Notes under the pieces: generated by a model | The model's input: the letters and a program-made list of their open reading frames with translations, nothing else | Told to the model about the DNA's origin: nothing | The model's database searches: none | Position numbers and translations under genes: made by a program | Shown: positions 60,966 to 64,000 of the stretch, piece after piece | Numbering within the stretch: the stretch's first letter is position 1 | How the letters are laid out: each line of letters begins with the position of its first letter | Assembly (NCBI RefSeq): GCF_000025325.1 | Contig: NC_013743.1 | Coordinates: 620,001 to 684,000 of the forward strand | DNA: 64,000 nt | From: Haloterrigena turkmenica DSM 5511 | GTDB taxonomy: Archaea > Halobacteriota > Halobacteria > Halobacteriales > Natrialbaceae | Reading direction: 5' to 3'

Positions 60966-61916
60966 TTACTGTTCCTTCGCGACGACGTCGCCGATGCCGT
61001 CGACCGGTCGGTCCGGCGTGACCTCGTCGATCTCCTCGGGGAGGCCGAGCTGGTACTCGCTCTCGTTCTCCCGGACCGAGGTCCGACCGCGGTGGACCGA
61101 GACGTCGCCGTTGAGGTGGAGTTTGACCGCCTCGAGTAGGGCGTCGGCTTCGAGGGGCTGGCCGCGGCGTTTCATCTCCTCGATGTCGGCGTCGTCGGGG
61201 ACGTCGAACGCGCGCTGGGTGATGATCGGCCCCTGATCCAGATCGGTCGTCACGTAGTGGGCGGTGACGCCCGCGACGCGGACGCCCTCCTCGAGAGCCT
61301 GACGGTACGCTTCGGCCCCGGGGAACGCGGGCAGCAGAGAGGGGTGGACGTTGATGATGCGGTCCTCGTAGCGGAAGACCACGTTGGGCGAGAGGATGCG
61401 CATGTACCGCGCGAGCACGATCAGGTCGACGTCGTACTCGGCGAGCAGGTCGAGCAGTTCGTCCTCGTTTTGCTGGCCCTTCTCGTCGCCGATGTCGTGG
61501 AAAGGGACGTCGTAGTGTTCGGCCAGCGGCTGGAGGTCGTCGTGGTTGCCGATGACGACGCCGATGTCGGCGCCGAGCTCGTCGTTGGCCCACGCCTCGA
61601 AGATGGCCTCGAGACAGTGGCTCTCCTTCGTGCCGAGAACGGCGATCTGCTGAGTCTCGCGGTCGGCGGGGAACCGAACCTGAACGTCGAGTCCGAGGTC
61701 GTCGCCCAGTTTGCGGAGATCCTCGCGGAGCGTCTCCTGGGTACAGACCATCTCAGAGGTATCGACGGCGAGATACATCCGGAAGACGCCGTCGCGGACC
61801 GCCTGATCGAGGTCCTCGATGTTGATTCCGCGCTCGAACAGGAGGCTGGTCACGTTGGCGACCAATCCCGTGTCGTCGTCTCCGATCACGGTGATTTCAG
61901 TGATATCGGTCGTCAT
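60966..61916 (-). CDS. purU: formyltetrahydrofolate deformylase
   Basis: PurU releases formate from 10-formyltetrahydrofolate for purine synthesis. I start at the ATG giving MTTDITEITVIGDDDTGLVA, because a ggaggtg Shine-Dalgarno lies six bases before it; a GTG three codons earlier overlaps that site. Residues 1-80 form an ACT domain. The formyltransferase domain follows (IAVLGTKESHCLEAIFEAWA, GVVIGNHDDLQPLAEHYDVP and HDIGDEKGQQNEDELLDL), with the catalytic strand INVHPSLLPAFPGAEAYRQA and VAGVTAHYVTTDLDQGPII. A charged tail of about 40 residues ends it. It is divergent from purS-purQ, another purine pair. Confidence 0.92.
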   Translation of the reverse strand: MTTDITEITVIGDDDTGLVANVTSLLFERGINIEDLDQAVRDGVFRMYLAVDTSEMVCTQETLREDLRKLGDDLGLDVQVRFPADRETQQIAVLGTKESHCLEAIFEAWANDELGADIGVVIGNHDDLQPLAEHYDVPFHDIGDEKGQQNEDELLDLLAEYDVDLIVLARYMRILSPNVVFRYEDRIINVHPSLLPAFPGAEAYRQALEEGVRVAGVTAHYVTTDLDQGPIITQRAFDVPDDADIEEMKRRGQPLEADALLEAVKLHLNGDVSVHRGRTSVRENESEYQLGLPEEIDEVTPDRPVDGIGDVVAKEQ

Positions 61917-62234
61917 CGGGGCCACCTCCGCTCGAGCGAAAGTATAGTCATCAGTATGGAGTCAACGGATGGGTCGTCAAAAGTCCTGCTTTCCGTGGTT
62001 AGTTCTGAGAATACTACTGACAGGCGCACCGACACGTCCCCGCCCGGTCCCTCTCCGCCGCGCCCGACCGGTCGGGGAAAACCGACGGCTGCATCGGCTC
62101 TCGACGGTCGGTTACTGCCGAGACGAAACCCCGCGGACTCGCTCTCGGTCTCGTCCGACCGGGGAGTATCCACGAACGTGTATTACGAATTCAAGACGAA
62201 AGCGTTTTTGAGCACGGATACGGGGGTACAGGTA
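61917..62234. other. divergent promoter region between purU and purS
   Basis: No gene is seen in these 318 bases. On the minus side, a TATA-like gactatact lies about 25-30 bases before purU, with its Shine-Dalgarno at 61923-61929. On the plus side, gtttttg lies before purS. The middle contains a G/C-rich stretch with no further recognisable feature. Confidence 0.55.
62204..62210 (+). promoter_or_regulatory. TATA-like box for purS-purQ
   Basis: The element gtttttg is centred about 28 bases before the purS ATG, fitting a leaderless transcript of the two genes. Confidence 0.4.
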
Positions 62235-62486
62235 ATGACCGCCTACACCGCGACGGTGACCGTTCGGCTCAAACACGGCGTCCTCGATCCCGAGGCAGAG
62301 ACGACCCAGCAGGCCTTAGAGCGGCTGGGCTTCGACCTCGAGGACCTGCGTTCGGCGGACCGCTTCGAGGTCGATCTCGAGGCCGAATCGGCCGAGAGCG
62401 CCCGCGAGCGCGCAGACGAGATGGCAGAACGGCTGCTGGCGAACCCGACCATCCACGACTACGACGTGGAGGTCGACGAGCGGTAG
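62235..62486 (+). CDS. purS: phosphoribosylformylglycinamidine synthase subunit PurS
   Basis: PurS is the small subunit that bridges PurQ and PurL in the fourth step of purine synthesis. The 83-residue length is normal and the sequence is typical: TAYTATVTVRLKHGVLDPEA, TTQQALERLGFDLEDLRSAD, RFEVDLEAESAESARERADE and MAERLLANPTIHDYDVEV. Its stop codon is followed immediately by the ATG of purQ, so the two are translationally coupled. The catalytic PurL subunit is not in the window. Confidence 0.95.
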   Translation: MTAYTATVTVRLKHGVLDPEAETTQQALERLGFDLEDLRSADRFEVDLEAESAESARERADEMAERLLANPTIHDYDVEVDER

Positions 62487-63179
62487 ATGACGGTTTCCAT
62501 CGTTCGCTTCGGCGGCTCGAACTGCGACCGGGACGCCGAGCGCGCCCTCGAGCACCTCGATATCGACGCCGAGATCGTCTGGCACGAGGACGGCCTGCCG
62601 GCCGACACCTCGGGGATCGTCCTGCCGGGCGGGTTCTCCTACGGGGACTACCTGCGTGCGGGTGCGATGGCCGCGCGCTCGCCGATCATGGCCGAGGTCC
62701 GCGAGGCCGCGGCCGAGGGGACACCCGTCCTCGGCGTCTGCAACGGCGCCCAGATCGGCTGCGAATCGGGCCTCACCGAGGGCGCCTTTACCACCAACGA
62801 GAGCGCCCGCTTCCAGTGTGAACACGTCTACCTTCGCGTCGAGCGGGCGGACACGCCCTGGACCGCCGCCTACGACGAGGGCGACGTCATCGAGGTGCCC
62901 ATCGCCCACGGCGAGGGACGCTACGAGATCGACGACGACCGCCTCGACGAACTCGAGGACGAGGGTCGCGTCCTCTTTCGCTACTGCAACGAGAACGGCG
63001 AGACCGGGCCCGAGGTCAATCCGAACGGCTCGAAACACAACGTCGCGGGCGTCCTCGGCGAGCGCGAGAGCGTCGCCGTGTTGATGCCCCACCCCGAGCG
63101 GGCGACGCTGCCCGACGTCGGTCCGACGGACGGACAGGGGATCCTCCGCGGCTTCGAACTGGCCGAAACGGAGGCGTAG
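62487..63179 (+). CDS. purQ: phosphoribosylformylglycinamidine synthase subunit PurQ
   Basis: PurQ is the glutaminase subunit that feeds ammonia to PurL. The 230-residue class I glutamine amidotransferase has VSIVRFGGSNCDRDAERALE, VLPGGFSYGDYLRAGAMAAR, the nucleophile in VLGVCNGAQIGCESGLTEGA (Cys), VPIAHGEGRYEI, NVAGVLGERESVAVLMPHPE (the His/Glu pair) and RATLPDVGPTDGQGIL. It starts directly at the purS stop. Together with purC and purU nearby, it makes this end of the window a purine region. Confidence 0.95.
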   Translation: MTVSIVRFGGSNCDRDAERALEHLDIDAEIVWHEDGLPADTSGIVLPGGFSYGDYLRAGAMAARSPIMAEVREAAAEGTPVLGVCNGAQIGCESGLTEGAFTTNESARFQCEHVYLRVERADTPWTAAYDEGDVIEVPIAHGEGRYEIDDDRLDELEDEGRVLFRYCNENGETGPEVNPNGSKHNVAGVLGERESVAVLMPHPERATLPDVGPTDGQGILRGFELAETEA

Positions 63180-63323
63180 ACGTCCGCTGGACCCCATTAA
63201 TCACCCATTCGCCTTCCCCGTCGGAGTGCCGACCGCGCCACGACTCAATTTTTGAGTCGAGTCGAACAGTAATGACATGGCAGTTCGTTGAAGCCGGTAT
63301 ATCCAACTGGAGGGGACGAGCGC

Positions 63324-64000
63324 ATGGGATCTGAAACGGGGGTCGTCTACGTCTGTCCCGCCGCCGACGGGACCGTCCGAGAACTGCGCGAACGCGTCGG
63401 TCGAGTTACGACCGTCGACGCTATCGCGGAGCGTCAGGCCGTTCTCTCGAATGCCGACTGCGTCGTCGTCGGCGACGGCTCGCCCGACGCCGATCCGGTC
63501 GAGTGCTGTCGCCGGCTCCGGGACCAGTGGTCCGACCTTCCCGTGATCGTCTTTCCGGCCGACGGCAGCGAGTCGCTGGCCGGCGCGGTCGTCGCCGCCG
63601 GCGCTGACGGCTACGTTCCCCGCGCCGACGGTGTCGACACGCTCGCGAGCCGTCTCGACGCGCTCCTCGCGGACGACGGGACCGAGACGCCGACTGTCGA
63701 CTCCTCCGCGTCCGATTCGGCGACCGCGCTCTCGAGTCAACTCGAGTCGCTGATCGACCAATCGCCGTTCGCCATGATCGAGTGGTCCCTCGAGTTCGAC
63801 GCTGTGAGCTGGAATCCGGCGGCGACGGAGCTGTTCGGCTACACGGCGTCAGAGGCCCACGGTCGGGCCGCGACCGAACTGATCGTTCCCGCCGACATTC
63901 GGGACGAGATCCGCAAGCACTGGGAACACCTACTCGACGGGGAGTTCGACGGAAACTCCGCGTGGCGGACCAACGAGAACGTTCGCAAGGACGGGTCGAC
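63324..64000 (+). CDS. PAS-domain signalling protein with receiver-like N-terminus, 3' end missing
   Basis: The frame begins at the ATG giving MGSETGVVYVCPAADGTVRE, with a ggagggg about nine bases upstream, and runs off the window. Residues 1-120 resemble a response-regulator fold (LSNADCVVVGDGSPDADPVE, LPVIVFPADGSESLAGAVVA and GADGYVPRADGVDTLASRLD). The Asp of a phosphorylation site is not clear, so it may be a pseudo-receiver. From about 145 a PAS domain starts: IDQSPFAMIEWSLEFDAVSW, NPAATELFGYTASEAHGRAA and the hinge RTNENVRKDGS. It is probably the front of a histidine kinase or bacterio-opsin-activator-type regulator. Confidence 0.8.
   Translation, partial: MGSETGVVYVCPAADGTVRELRERVGRVTTVDAIAERQAVLSNADCVVVGDGSPDADPVECCRRLRDQWSDLPVIVFPADGSESLAGAVVAAGADGYVPRADGVDTLASRLDALLADDGTETPTVDSSASDSATALSSQLESLIDQSPFAMIEWSLEFDAVSWNPAATELFGYTASEAHGRAATELIVPADIRDEIRKHWEHLLDGEFDGNSAWRTNENVRKDGS

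Overview
This window is chromosomal DNA from a haloarchaeon. The proteins are strongly acidic, third codon positions are G/C-rich and Leu-Glu is usually written ctc-gag. Exported proteins carry twin-arginine (Tat) signals, two surface proteins end in a PGF-CTERM-like anchor, and there are CetZ, F420 biosynthesis, GvpH and SAMP-like genes. The style fits Natrialbaceae (Natrinema/Haloterrigena type); that genus-level placement is inference. I saw no tRNA, rRNA, CRISPR array, IS transposase or phage module.

Layout. 0-6.6 kb: 3' part of a dipeptide epimerase, a Tat-exported protein, a membrane winged-helix regulator, a P-loop kinase, a large Tat lipoprotein and a cupin, with a scar holding degraded 5' ends of the kinase and cupin. 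7-11.4 kb: four paralogous four-helix membrane proteins of no family I recognise. 11.6-17.5 kb: FxLYD lipoprotein, Orc1/Cdc6-like winged helix, PspA, a headless zinc-ribbon fragment, an alpha/beta hydrolase, a repeat-rich spacer, an FRG-domain protein and a secreted CAP protein. 17.5-25.7 kb: HerA and NurA, separated by a double winged-helix regulator, a cohesin-like surface protein and a PGF-CTERM 5'-nucleotidase. 25.9-32.6 kb: small regulators, a DCC/HTTM pair, gpmI and a quinone-reductase/UbiA fusion.

32.9-39.4 kb is the most striking part. Two tandem PhoX/DUF839-type phosphatase-like proteins each carry a cohesin-like domain and a dockerin. Three bases after the second comes a membrane-anchored cohesin-like protein. 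It looks like a self-assembling surface display for phosphatases. A 5'-nucleotidase followed by another anchored cohesin-like protein sits at 20.8-24 kb.

39.5-47 kb: O-acetylhomoserine sulfhydrylase, small conserved proteins, a RAM/TrkA/RAM set, an SLC13 permease with RCK_C domains and a phosphotransferase of atypical codon use. 47.3-56.5 kb: thymidylate kinase, an NDUFA9-like epimerase, cetZ, then cofC, cofG and cofH (coenzyme F420), interleaved with an orphan gvpH and a deaminase fragment. 56.6-63.2 kb: purC behind two overlapping mini-ORFs, a SAMP-like protein, acetamidase, a gene broken by a 50-base hairpin insertion, and purU divergent from purS-purQ. The window ends inside a PAS-domain signalling protein.

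Several genes have a TATA-like box about 27 bases before the first ATG, as expected of leaderless haloarchaeal transcripts. FRG, gvpH and purC are instead preceded by mini-ORFs whose stops overlap the main start codon, suggesting translational coupling.
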